NCBI RefSeq assembly: GCF_002531575.1
Contig: NZ_NWTI01000017.1
Location: forward strand, 1-64,000
From: Bradyrhizobium sp. Y36
Lineage (GTDB): Bacteria > Pseudomonadota > Alphaproteobacteria > Rhizobiales > Xanthobacteraceae
Direction: 5' to 3'
Length of the DNA: 64,000 nt
Within the stretch, counting starts at the first letter, position 1, and each line of letters opens with the position of its first letter. Positions 54,947 to 63,140 of the stretch are shown piece after piece. Both the position numbers and the translations under genes were made by a program. A model generated the notes under the pieces. That model was not told the origin of the DNA. It saw nothing but the letters and a program-made list of their open reading frames with translations, and did no database searches.

Positions 54947-57190
54947 CTACGTGGCGTCGCCGCCTTCCGAAGCGGCGGCACAATAGTCGCGCCAGAATTG
55001 GCGGTAACCCGCTTCGAGCTCACGCGTGTAGATCTCGACATTGCCGGCGGGCGAGGCTGCAATCCGGGCCGGCAGGTCCGCACGCAATTTCGCCAGATGC
55101 TCGGGCTGGGAGGCGAACTTGCGGGTGATCTCGACATAGCCGTCGTCATCCTCCGCGACCCAGTCGCCGAGCCCGACGGCGGCCACGATCGACGCGCCGG
55201 CACGCGAGGAGGCGCCAATGCCGAGCTTGGCGACGACCGGAACGCCCTTGTAGAGGGATTCCCAGGTGCTGATGCCGCCGTTCTGCGGAAACGTGTCGAG
55301 CGAAATGTCGATCTGGTCGAAGGCCATCAGATGGTCGTCGCGCGAGGTGGTGCCGAGGCACGTGATGTTCTCCTCCGCAATGCCCTGCGCGATGAAGCGT
55401 GCGATCAGGCTGTCGCGCAGCAGCGTATCATCGAGCAAACCATGCTTGAGGACGATCTTCGATCCCGGCACCTCCCGCATGATGCGCGACCACACGCGGA
55501 TCGCATCATCCGAGATCTTGTAGATGCGGTTGAACACGCCGAAGGTGACGTAGCCATTGCGGAGCATCGGCAGCTCGGAAGGCTGCAGATTGGTGACCGG
55601 CTCCATCGTGATCAGGCACGGGAGATCATAGATCTTCTCCGGAAACAAATGCCGAACCGATGGCGGAATGAAAATGGGATCCGCGAGCACATAGTCCATG
55701 GTCGGCATGCCCGTACCCGTGGCGTGTCCGAATCCAGTGGCCTGGATCGGAGCCGGCTTTCGCGCGAAGCATTGCAGCCTGTTACCGGTGGTGTGGCCGG
55801 AAACGTCGATCAGGATGTCGACATTGTCGGCCTGAATACGATCGGCGAGCTCGTCGTCCGACATCTGCCAGGCGTCGACCCAGACGTCCGCCATTGACTT
55901 GAACTTGGCGGTGTACTCGTCCGCTCCCGGCCAGGAATAATAGCAGATGATCTCAAACTTGGCGTGATCATGGTTGCGCAGCACCGGCAGCAACGTGAGT
56001 CCCGCCGAGTGCTGCCGGAATTCGGCGGCGACGTAGCCGACCACGATCCGCTTGTCCGGATCGAGCGGCCGCTTCGGCAGCGTCCTTCGCGGTATCCTCG
56101 AGCCGATCGCATCCCACCAGGATTTTCGTACCGCCTGCTGGACCGCGAAATCGGCGTCTGCGAGGTAGTCCAGCAAGAAGATCTTGCCCCTGATCGCGTC
56201 CCCATAATCCGGTCGGAGCGCCAGGGCGCGATCGAGATATTGGATCGCGGAGTCCATGTCTCCCTGGTTGGAATAGGCGAAGCCCAGCAGCGCCAACCCT
56301 ATTTCGGAGCGCGGATTTCGTTCGATCAAGGTCGTCGCGGCCGCCATCGCCTGCGCGGTCCTCCCCATGACCAGGCAGACCTGCGCCTTGCCCCGGAGAG
56401 CCAGTTCGAGCTTGGGCGAAATCGCGAGCGCCGCATCGAAATCCGCAAGCGCGGGCTCAAGACGCTGCAGCTCGTAGCTCAGCCGTCCCCGCTGGGCCAG
56501 GATTCTCGGCGCGCCGGGCTTGATCGCGAGCGCCATGGCGAACTTGGCCGCCGCCTCCTCGTGGTGCCGCAGCTCCATGCTGACCATGCCAACGCCGACG
56601 ATCGCCTCGGCGTGGCGCGGCTGAAACAGCAGGGCGCGATCGAAACTCTCCTTGGCGCGCATGACCTGCCCAAGCACGAGCTCGACCATGCCGCGATTGC
56701 AGAGCGCATCGGCATAATCCGGTTTGATCTTGATCGCGCGCTCGTGCATCTCGAGCGCCTGCTCGTAGAGCGCCATATGCATCAGCGTGTTGCCGAGATT
56801 TGTCAGCGCCACCGCGAAATTCGGCTTCAACGCGATCGCCCTCTCCTGGCATCGCCGAGCCTCTTCGTAATTGCCGAGGTCGAAATGCACTGTGGCGAGG
56901 TTGTTGTGGGCATCGTGCAGGCGCGGGTCGAGCGCAATGACGCGCTCCAGCAGCTCCTTCGCCTCCTCGAGGCGCCGGGCGTCATGGGCGCACATGCCGA
57001 GCAGGTGCAGGGCGTCGATATGATCCGGAAGGGCTTTCAGGATCTCGCGGCACAGCGCCTCGGTCTCGGTATATCGGCCCTGGCCATAGGCGTTCGCCGC
57101 AGCGGCGATGACGGCGTCGGCCTGCTTCATCAACTTCTTCTGCAATCGCGCGTTCTGGAATGCGCGCGCGCCGCCGCCGCTGGTCTGCAA
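54947..57190 (-). CDS. TPR/O-GlcNAc-transferase-like protein B (GT41, SPINDLY type)
   Basis: The 747-residue second paralogue starts at a TTG at 57190 after the leader GGAGAGACACC. The TPR region comes first (ARLQKKLMKQADAVIAAAAN at the head), then GT41 motifs: GYVAAEFRQHSAG with the catalytic His, RKPAPIQATGFGHATGTG, MDYVLADP, FNRIYKISDDAIRVW and NGGISTWESLYKGVPVV. It is highly similar to A and C throughout. A hairpin with arms CGGGA/TCCCG lies about 50 bp after the stop. About 138 bp separates it from A. Confidence 0.9.
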   Translation of the reverse strand: MQTSGGGARAFQNARLQKKLMKQADAVIAAAANAYGQGRYTETEALCREILKALPDHIDALHLLGMCAHDARRLEEAKELLERVIALDPRLHDAHNNLATVHFDLGNYEEARRCQERAIALKPNFAVALTNLGNTLMHMALYEQALEMHERAIKIKPDYADALCNRGMVELVLGQVMRAKESFDRALLFQPRHAEAIVGVGMVSMELRHHEEAAAKFAMALAIKPGAPRILAQRGRLSYELQRLEPALADFDAALAISPKLELALRGKAQVCLVMGRTAQAMAAATTLIERNPRSEIGLALLGFAYSNQGDMDSAIQYLDRALALRPDYGDAIRGKIFLLDYLADADFAVQQAVRKSWWDAIGSRIPRRTLPKRPLDPDKRIVVGYVAAEFRQHSAGLTLLPVLRNHDHAKFEIICYYSWPGADEYTAKFKSMADVWVDAWQMSDDELADRIQADNVDILIDVSGHTTGNRLQCFARKPAPIQATGFGHATGTGMPTMDYVLADPIFIPPSVRHLFPEKIYDLPCLITMEPVTNLQPSELPMLRNGYVTFGVFNRIYKISDDAIRVWSRIMREVPGSKIVLKHGLLDDTLLRDSLIARFIAQGIAEENITCLGTTSRDDHLMAFDQIDISLDTFPQNGGISTWESLYKGVPVVAKLGIGASSRAGASIVAAVGLGDWVAEDDDGYVEITRKFASQPEHLAKLRADLPARIAASPAGNVEIYTRELEAGYRQFWRDYCAAASEGGDAT

Positions 57191-57271
57191 GGTGTCTCTC
57201 CGGAGAATGCCCTGGTGCGAGTCTAACTGATTCGCGGCCCTGGCCGGCTCGTCACCCGACCCGCAGCGACT

Positions 57272-57285
57272 CCGGGATTTCCCGG
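57272..57285 (-). terminator. Short hairpin after OGT-like gene C
   Basis: CCGGGA and TCCCGG (57272-57277 and 57280-57285) form a tight hairpin about 18 nt after the stop of gene C. There is no U-tract. A similar hairpin (CGGGA/TCCCG at 54884-54896) follows gene B, so it was probably duplicated with the genes. Confidence 0.3.
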
Positions 57286-57303
57286 GGGCGATGCAAGGGC
57301 CGC

Positions 57304-59544
57304 TTACCCCGCCTCGCCGCGTCCGGCAGCGCCGGCACAGTGATCGCGCCAGAACCGGCGATAGGCTGCTTCGACCTCGCGCGTGTACAGCTCGACGTTT
57401 CCGGCGGGCGAAGCCGCGATCCGGACCGGCAACTCCGCGCGCAACTTCGCCAGGCGATCAGGCTGCGCCGCGTATTTGCACACGATCGCGGCATAGCCGT
57501 CGTCGTCCTCGGCGACCCAATCGTCGAGACCGACCGCCGCCACGATCGAGCCACCGGCGCGCGAGGAAGCGCCAAGGCCGAGCTTGGCGACGACCGGAAC
57601 GCCCGCATAAAGGGATTCCCAAGTGCTGATGCCGCCATTTTGCGGAAACGGGTCGAGAGAGATGTCGACCTTGGCAAAGGCGAGCAGATGGTCATGGCGC
57701 GAGGTCGAGCCCATGCAGGTGATATTCTCTTCGGCAATGCCTTGTGCCACGAACCGTGCGATCAAGCCGTCGCGCAGCAGGGGATCGTCGAGCAGCCCGT
57801 GCTTGATGATGATCTTCGAGCCCCTCACCTCGCGCATCACCTTCGACCACACGCGGATCGCCTCATCCGAGATCTTGTAGATGCGGTTGAACACGCCGAA
57901 GGTCACATGGCCGTTGCGGAGCATGGGGAGCTCCGAAGGCGGCACGTCCAGGATGGGATCGATCGTGATCAGACACGGCAGGTCATGGACCTCCTCGGCC
58001 AGCAAAGGACGCGCCGATGGCGGAATGAAGATGGGATCGGCGAGCACGTAGTCCATGGTCTGAAGGCCAGTGCCCGTGGCGTGTCCGAAGCCCGTGACCT
58101 GGATCGGGGCCGGCTTGCGGGCGAATACGCCAAGCCGGTTGCCGGCCGTATGCCCGGACACGTCGATCAGGATGTCGACCTTGTCGGCCTGGATGCGATC
58201 GGCCAGCTCGTCGTCCGAAAGCTGTGCGGCCTCCACCCAGACGTCTGCCAGAGGCTTGAATCGCTCGGTAACCTCATCCTGCAACGGCCAGCAGGAATAG
58301 CAGACGATCTCGAACCTCGAATGATCATGATGGCGCAGCACCGGCAACAGACCAAATGCGGCCGAATGGTTCCTGAATTCCGAGGCGACATAGCCGACGA
58401 CGATCCGCCGGTCCGGATCGAGCTGCCGCGGCGGCAGCGTCCGCTGCGGCAGCCGGTTGCCGATCGCATCCCACCAGGATTTTCGCGCCGCCTGCTGGAT
58501 GGCGAAATCAGCCTCCGGCAGATAGTCCAGGATAAAGATCTTGCGGGCGATGGCATCCGCATAGTCTGGCGAGATTTCGAGCGCCGCGTCGAGATATTTG
58601 AGGGCCGTGGCGACATCGCCCTGGTTCGCATAGCACGCACCGAGGAGCACGGTTGCGTAGTCCGACCGCGGATTGTCCTCGAGCAGCGTCTTGACGGCCG
58701 CGATCGCCTGCGTCGTGTTTCCCATGAGCAGATTGACCTGCGCCTTGCCGCGCAGCGCGAGCTCGAGCCGCGGCGATTGTGCCAGCGCCGCGTCGAAGTC
58801 CGCGGCGGCCTGCTCCAGCCGGTACAGATCGAAGTTCAGCCGCCCGCGCTGCGCCAGGATCCGCGGCGCCCCCGGCTTGATCGCGAGCCCCGCCGCGAGG
58901 GCGGCCTCCGCCTCCTCGTAGTGCCGCAGCTCGATGCACACCATGCCCTTGCCCGCGAGCGCTTCGGCGTGTCGCGGCTGAAACGAAAGGGTGCGTTCGA
59001 AACTCTCCTTGGCACGCTCGAGCCGACCGATCATCAGCTCCGCCATGCCGCGGTTGCAGAATGCGTCGGCATAGTCCGGCCGCAGCCGGATGGCGCGGTC
59101 GTGAAGTCCGATCGCCTGCTCGCCAAGGCCGATGTTGAGCAGCGTGTTACCGAGATTGGTCAGGGTGATCGGACAATTCGGCTTCAGCGCAATGGCCTTC
59201 TCCTGGCATGCGCGGGCGTCCTGAAACTTCTGCAGGTCGAAATACACGGCGCCGAGATTGCCATGTGCATCGGGCGAGCGCGGATCGAGTTCAACCGCGC
59301 GCGCGAGCAGCTGCTGCGCCTCTTCCAGTCGCCCGCACTCGTAGGCGCGCAGGCCGAGCAGGTGCGTGGCGTGGAAATGATCCGGCACCTCCTCCACAAT
59401 TCCGCGGCAGAGCGTCTCGGCCTCCGCAAATCGGCCCTGCCGGAGCGCCTCGACGGCGAGGGACATGACGGCGTCCGCCTGCTTCCTCAACTTCTTCTGC
59501 AATCGCGCATTCTGGTACGCGCGCGCGCCGACACTGCTCTGCAA
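57304..59544 (-). CDS. TPR/O-GlcNAc-transferase-like protein C (GT41, SPINDLY type)
   Basis: The 746-residue third paralogue starts at a TTG at 59544 after GGAGAGAGACC. The TPR array is the most diverged near the N-terminus (KQADAVMSLAVEALRQGRFA). GT41 motifs are GYVASEFRNHSAA, RKPAPIQVTGFGHATGTG, MDYVLADP, FNRIYKISDEAIRVW and NGGISTWESLYAGVPVV. A hairpin with arms CCGGGA/TCCCGG lies about 18 bp after its stop (57272-57285). It lies 100 bp downstream of aapP; whether it shares that transcript is unclear. Confidence 0.9.
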   Translation of the reverse strand: MQSSVGARAYQNARLQKKLRKQADAVMSLAVEALRQGRFAEAETLCRGIVEEVPDHFHATHLLGLRAYECGRLEEAQQLLARAVELDPRSPDAHGNLGAVYFDLQKFQDARACQEKAIALKPNCPITLTNLGNTLLNIGLGEQAIGLHDRAIRLRPDYADAFCNRGMAELMIGRLERAKESFERTLSFQPRHAEALAGKGMVCIELRHYEEAEAALAAGLAIKPGAPRILAQRGRLNFDLYRLEQAAADFDAALAQSPRLELALRGKAQVNLLMGNTTQAIAAVKTLLEDNPRSDYATVLLGACYANQGDVATALKYLDAALEISPDYADAIARKIFILDYLPEADFAIQQAARKSWWDAIGNRLPQRTLPPRQLDPDRRIVVGYVASEFRNHSAAFGLLPVLRHHDHSRFEIVCYSCWPLQDEVTERFKPLADVWVEAAQLSDDELADRIQADKVDILIDVSGHTAGNRLGVFARKPAPIQVTGFGHATGTGLQTMDYVLADPIFIPPSARPLLAEEVHDLPCLITIDPILDVPPSELPMLRNGHVTFGVFNRIYKISDEAIRVWSKVMREVRGSKIIIKHGLLDDPLLRDGLIARFVAQGIAEENITCMGSTSRHDHLLAFAKVDISLDPFPQNGGISTWESLYAGVPVVAKLGLGASSRAGGSIVAAVGLDDWVAEDDDGYAAIVCKYAAQPDRLAKLRAELPVRIAASPAGNVELYTREVEAAYRRFWRDHCAGAAGRGEAG

Positions 59545-59644
59545 GGTCTCTCTCCGGGGAATCGCCCGAAAAGAGGCAAAGCTGATTCGCTGGTGCGAGG
59601 CTGGCGGGTCAGTCAGGCCGGCGCGGTCGCCGGGCTGCAGGCGC

Positions 59645-60382
59645 TCAGCGCAGGATCTGGCTCAGGAACAGTTTGGTGCGGGCATGCTGGGGTGCGGCAA
59701 AGAACTCGTTCGGGGTATTCGCCTCGATGATCTGGCCAGCGTCCATGAACACCACGCGGTTGGCGACCTCGCGGGCAAAGCCCATTTCGTGGGTGACGAC
59801 CAGCATGGTCATGCCCTCCCCGGCGAGGTCCACCATGGTGTCCAGCACCTCCTTGACCATTTCGGGGTCGAGTGCCGAGGTCGGCTCGTCGAACAGCATG
59901 ACCTTCGGATTCATGGTCAGGGCCCTCGCGATCGCGACGCGCTGCTGCTGTCCGCCGGACATCTGGCCGGGAAACTTGTTGGCCTGATGCGGGATCTTGA
60001 CCCGCTCCAGGAACTTCATCGCGGTCGCCTCGGCGTCCTTCTTCGGGATGTTGCGCACCCAGATCGGCGCCAGCGTGCAATTGTCGAGCACCGTGAGATG
60101 CGGGAACAGATTGAAGCTCTGGAACACCATGCCGACCTCGCGGCGGACCGCGTCGACGTGCTTGAGGTTGGGCCCAAGCTCGATGCCGTCGACGACGATC
60201 TCGCCTTCCTGGAATTCCTCGAGCGCATTGATGCAGCGGATCAGCGTCGACTTGCCTGAGCCGGAGGGCCCGCAGATCACGATGCGCTCGCCCTTGCGGA
60301 CATCGAGGTCGATGTCGCGCAGCACGTGAAAGTCGCCGTACCATTTGTTGAGGCCGGAAATCTTGACGATGGGGTCTGTCAT
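59645..60382 (-). CDS. aapP: General L-amino acid ABC transporter ATPase AapP
   Basis: The ATPase of the broad-specificity amino-acid uptake system. The ATG at 60382 gives 245 residues. Walker A is GPSGSGKST, the Q-loop MVFQSFNLFPHLTVL, the signature MSGGQQQRVAIARAL and Walker B MLFDEPTSALDP. It belongs to the GlnQ/HisP class. It lies 11 bp after aapM. Confidence 0.96.
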   Translation of the reverse strand: MTDPIVKISGLNKWYGDFHVLRDIDLDVRKGERIVICGPSGSGKSTLIRCINALEEFQEGEIVVDGIELGPNLKHVDAVRREVGMVFQSFNLFPHLTVLDNCTLAPIWVRNIPKKDAEATAMKFLERVKIPHQANKFPGQMSGGQQQRVAIARALTMNPKVMLFDEPTSALDPEMVKEVLDTMVDLAGEGMTMLVVTHEMGFAREVANRVVFMDAGQIIEANTPNEFFAAPQHARTKLFLSQILR

Positions 60383-60393
60383 GGGGACCTCGA

Positions 60394-61914
60394 TCAGTTG
60401 CGACGATGGGCGTTGAGACGATGCTCGACGAACAGCGAGTAGCGCGACATTCCAAAGCAGAAGAGGAAGTAGATGATCCCGGCGAAGGCGAAGCCCGTGA
60501 ACGCGGTCGAGGGCGTCGACCATTTCGGGTCCGAGAACGAGGCGCGTAGCGACCCCAGGAGATCGAACAGCGCCACGATCGAGACCAGCGAGGTGTCCTT
60601 GAACAGCGAGATGAAGCTGTTGACGAGATTTGGAATGACGTGGCGCAGGGCCTGCGGCAGCACGATCAGCGAGGTCGTCTTCCACCAGGATAGCCCGAGC
60701 GCCGCGGCCGCCTCGCCCTGCCCGCGCTGGATCGCAGCAAGCCCGCCGCGGACGTTCTCGGCCTGGTAGGCGCCCGTGAACAGCGCAATCCCGATCAGCG
60801 CGCGGACGAGGCCGTCGACGGTGAAATTGCCGGGCAGGAACAGCGGCAGCATGTAGGTGGCGAAGAACAGCACGGTGATCAGCGGCACGCCGCGCCAGAA
60901 CTCGATGAAGGCGATCGAGAAGATCCGGATCAGGGGGATGGTGGACCGGCGGCCGAGCGCCAGCGCAATGCCGATCGGCAGCGAGGTGACGATGCCGGTG
61001 ACGGAGACCACCAGCGTCACCAGCAGGCCGCCCCACAAATTCGTCGTCACGACCGGCAGGCCGCCGCTGTCGAGCCCCATCAGCTTGATCACGACGGCGA
61101 TGGCGAGGAAGGCAACGATGCTGGAGGCGAGAGCGCGCCAACCTGTACGCAAGCCCCCGCCGAAGCCGAAGGCGATCAGGGAGACGATCACGGCCGTGAC
61201 GGCGAAATCGGCCCAGACCGATTGACCGGCGCCCTGGATCTGATCGCGCAGCCAGGTCAGCGGCAGGATCAGCCAATGGATCGCCGTACCGAGCAGCACG
61301 ACGAAACTCCCGACCACCCACAACAGCGGTCCGACCGCCGACGTTTTGCTGAGACCGAGCAGGGCCTGCCCGGCACCGATGATGCTGTCGTCGAACAATT
61401 CCAGCAGCCCGGCCGTCCAGCTGAGGCCAAAACCCTTGATGCCGCCGCCGTGCAGCAGGAAGAACGCGACCACGGGAAAGGCGACGAAGAACAGGCTGGC
61501 GTTGAGCCCCTTCGCCGGGAGACGCGGCACGAGCAGCGGCACCAGCAGCGCCACGGCAAGGATGAAGGTGAGATTGACCCGCCAGCGCTCGGCCTCGGGA
61601 TAGAAGCCGTAGATCAGTTGCGGCAGCTTCGCCTGGATGTAGGGCCAGCAGGCGCCGACCACGAAGCCGGCGTTTTCCGCAAGGCAAGCCGTGCGATCCT
61701 TGCCGCTCCAGACCGCATCGGCCACCAGGAACTTGACCGAGGGAACGACGGCGAACCACAGCAGCAAGGCGCCCACGATGGTGAGCAGGATGTTGGTCGG
61801 CGAGTTGAACAGGCGCGTCCGCACCAAGCCGACGAAGCCCGTGGTCTTCACCGGCGCGGGACGCTCGGTGAGCAGGTCCTGGCGGACGAAACTGCTGGAG
61901 GCGATATCGCTCAT
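60394..61914 (-). CDS. aapM: General L-amino acid ABC transporter permease AapM
   Basis: A HisM/GlnP-type permease. The ATG at 61914 overlaps the aapQ stop (ATGA). At 506 residues it is about 120-140 longer than enterobacterial YhdY (about 370). The extra sequence is a hydrophobic block of helices (around residues 130-280) before the permease core. The EAA loop is AAAALGLSWWKTTSLIVLPQ. The N-terminal CLAENAGFVVGACWPYIQAK loop, with two cysteines, is also typical of AapM. Confidence 0.94.
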   Translation of the reverse strand: MSDIASSSFVRQDLLTERPAPVKTTGFVGLVRTRLFNSPTNILLTIVGALLLWFAVVPSVKFLVADAVWSGKDRTACLAENAGFVVGACWPYIQAKLPQLIYGFYPEAERWRVNLTFILAVALLVPLLVPRLPAKGLNASLFFVAFPVVAFFLLHGGGIKGFGLSWTAGLLELFDDSIIGAGQALLGLSKTSAVGPLLWVVGSFVVLLGTAIHWLILPLTWLRDQIQGAGQSVWADFAVTAVIVSLIAFGFGGGLRTGWRALASSIVAFLAIAVVIKLMGLDSGGLPVVTTNLWGGLLVTLVVSVTGIVTSLPIGIALALGRRSTIPLIRIFSIAFIEFWRGVPLITVLFFATYMLPLFLPGNFTVDGLVRALIGIALFTGAYQAENVRGGLAAIQRGQGEAAAALGLSWWKTTSLIVLPQALRHVIPNLVNSFISLFKDTSLVSIVALFDLLGSLRASFSDPKWSTPSTAFTGFAFAGIIYFLFCFGMSRYSLFVEHRLNAHRRN

Positions 61915-63116
61915 GCGCCCAGACTCCGGCTGACGCGCCAACCATAGACGCTCATGATCGCGCTGGTGAGCAGCGAGATCAGGAGGTAGATGCCCATCGT
62001 CATGGCGATGATCTCGATCGCCTGCCCGGTCTGGCTCAGCGACGTGCCGGCGAACACCGAGACGAGGTCAGGATAGCCGATCGCGACCGCCAGCGACGAG
62101 TTCTTGGTGAGATTGAGGTACTGGTTGGTCAACGGCGGCACGATGACGCGCATGGCCTGCGGCACCACGATCAGCCGCAGCGTGTTGCCGCGGCTGAGCC
62201 CCAGTGACGATCCCGCCTCCATCTGACCCTTGTGGACCGACAGGATGCCGGCGCGCACGATTTCGGCGATGAAGGCAGCGGTATAGGTCGACAGCGCCAG
62301 CGTCAGTGCCACGAATTCCGGAATGATCCGCGAGCCGCCGGCGAAGTTGAACCCCTTGAGCTGCGGCAGCTCGAAGGTGAACGGCAAGCCGGTCAGCAGC
62401 ATGGTGGCGAGCGGCAAGCCGATCAGAAGACCCAGCACATAGGGCCAGATCCGGATCACCTGCCCCCGCTGAAACAGTGCGCGCCGGGCATGATAGCGCA
62501 AGGCCAGGGCCGCGACGACGCCGAACGCCAGCACCGCCAGGAATGGCTCCAAGCCGCTGCCGCCAATCGGGCTCGGAACGACGAGACCGCGATTGCTGAG
62601 GAAGACGATGCCGAGCAGCGAGATGCTCTGGCGTGGATTGGGCAAGGCCGCAAGCACCGCCAGGTACCAGAACAGGATCTGGAACAGCAGCGGCAGGTTA
62701 CGGATGATCTCGACATAGATCTCGCCGACGCGCGACAACAGCCAGTTCGGCGACAGCCGGCACAGCGCGACGACGAAGCCGATCACAGTGGCGAAGAAGA
62801 TGCCCACCACCGAGACCACGAGCGTGTTGAGGAGCCCGACCACGAAGACGCGCAGGAACGTGTCCGAGCCGGTATAGGGGATCAGGGTCTGATTGACGTC
62901 GAACCCGGCATTGTTCCTGAGGAAGCCGAAGCCGGCGGCGATGTGCTGGTTCTCGAGGTTGGCGCGGGCATTGGAGACGATCTCATAGCCGATCCAGCCC
63001 AGGATCGCCGCGAAGGCAAACTGGACGGCGACGCCGTTCCAGCCTGCCTTGCCGCCCAGAATGCGCCTGATCTTCAGGGCGATCTGGGGCGGCGGTTTTC
63101 GGGCCTCGGTGCTCAT
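61911..63116 (-). CDS. aapQ: General L-amino acid ABC transporter permease AapQ
   Basis: The partner permease, 401 residues, with about eight membrane helices. The N-terminal FGFLRNNAGFDVNQTLIPY segment and FVVGLLNTLVVSVVGIFFAT are typical of AapQ. The EAA loop is AGSSLGLSRGNTLRLIVVPQ. It starts 24 bp after the aapJ stop and overlaps aapM by four bases, so the transporter is a single operon aapJQMP. Confidence 0.95.
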   Translation of the reverse strand: MSTEARKPPPQIALKIRRILGGKAGWNGVAVQFAFAAILGWIGYEIVSNARANLENQHIAAGFGFLRNNAGFDVNQTLIPYTGSDTFLRVFVVGLLNTLVVSVVGIFFATVIGFVVALCRLSPNWLLSRVGEIYVEIIRNLPLLFQILFWYLAVLAALPNPRQSISLLGIVFLSNRGLVVPSPIGGSGLEPFLAVLAFGVVAALALRYHARRALFQRGQVIRIWPYVLGLLIGLPLATMLLTGLPFTFELPQLKGFNFAGGSRIIPEFVALTLALSTYTAAFIAEIVRAGILSVHKGQMEAGSSLGLSRGNTLRLIVVPQAMRVIVPPLTNQYLNLTKNSSLAVAIGYPDLVSVFAGTSLSQTGQAIEIIAMTMGIYLLISLLTSAIMSVYGWRVSRSLGA

Positions 63117-63140
63117 GCCGCCGCCAGCGGATCAGAGCGA

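Noticed and set aside
52571..59544. CRISPR-like or VNTR array suggested by repeated similarity blocks
   Set aside because: The repetition is explained by three full-length paralogous genes and their TPR units; there are no short regularly spaced direct repeats.
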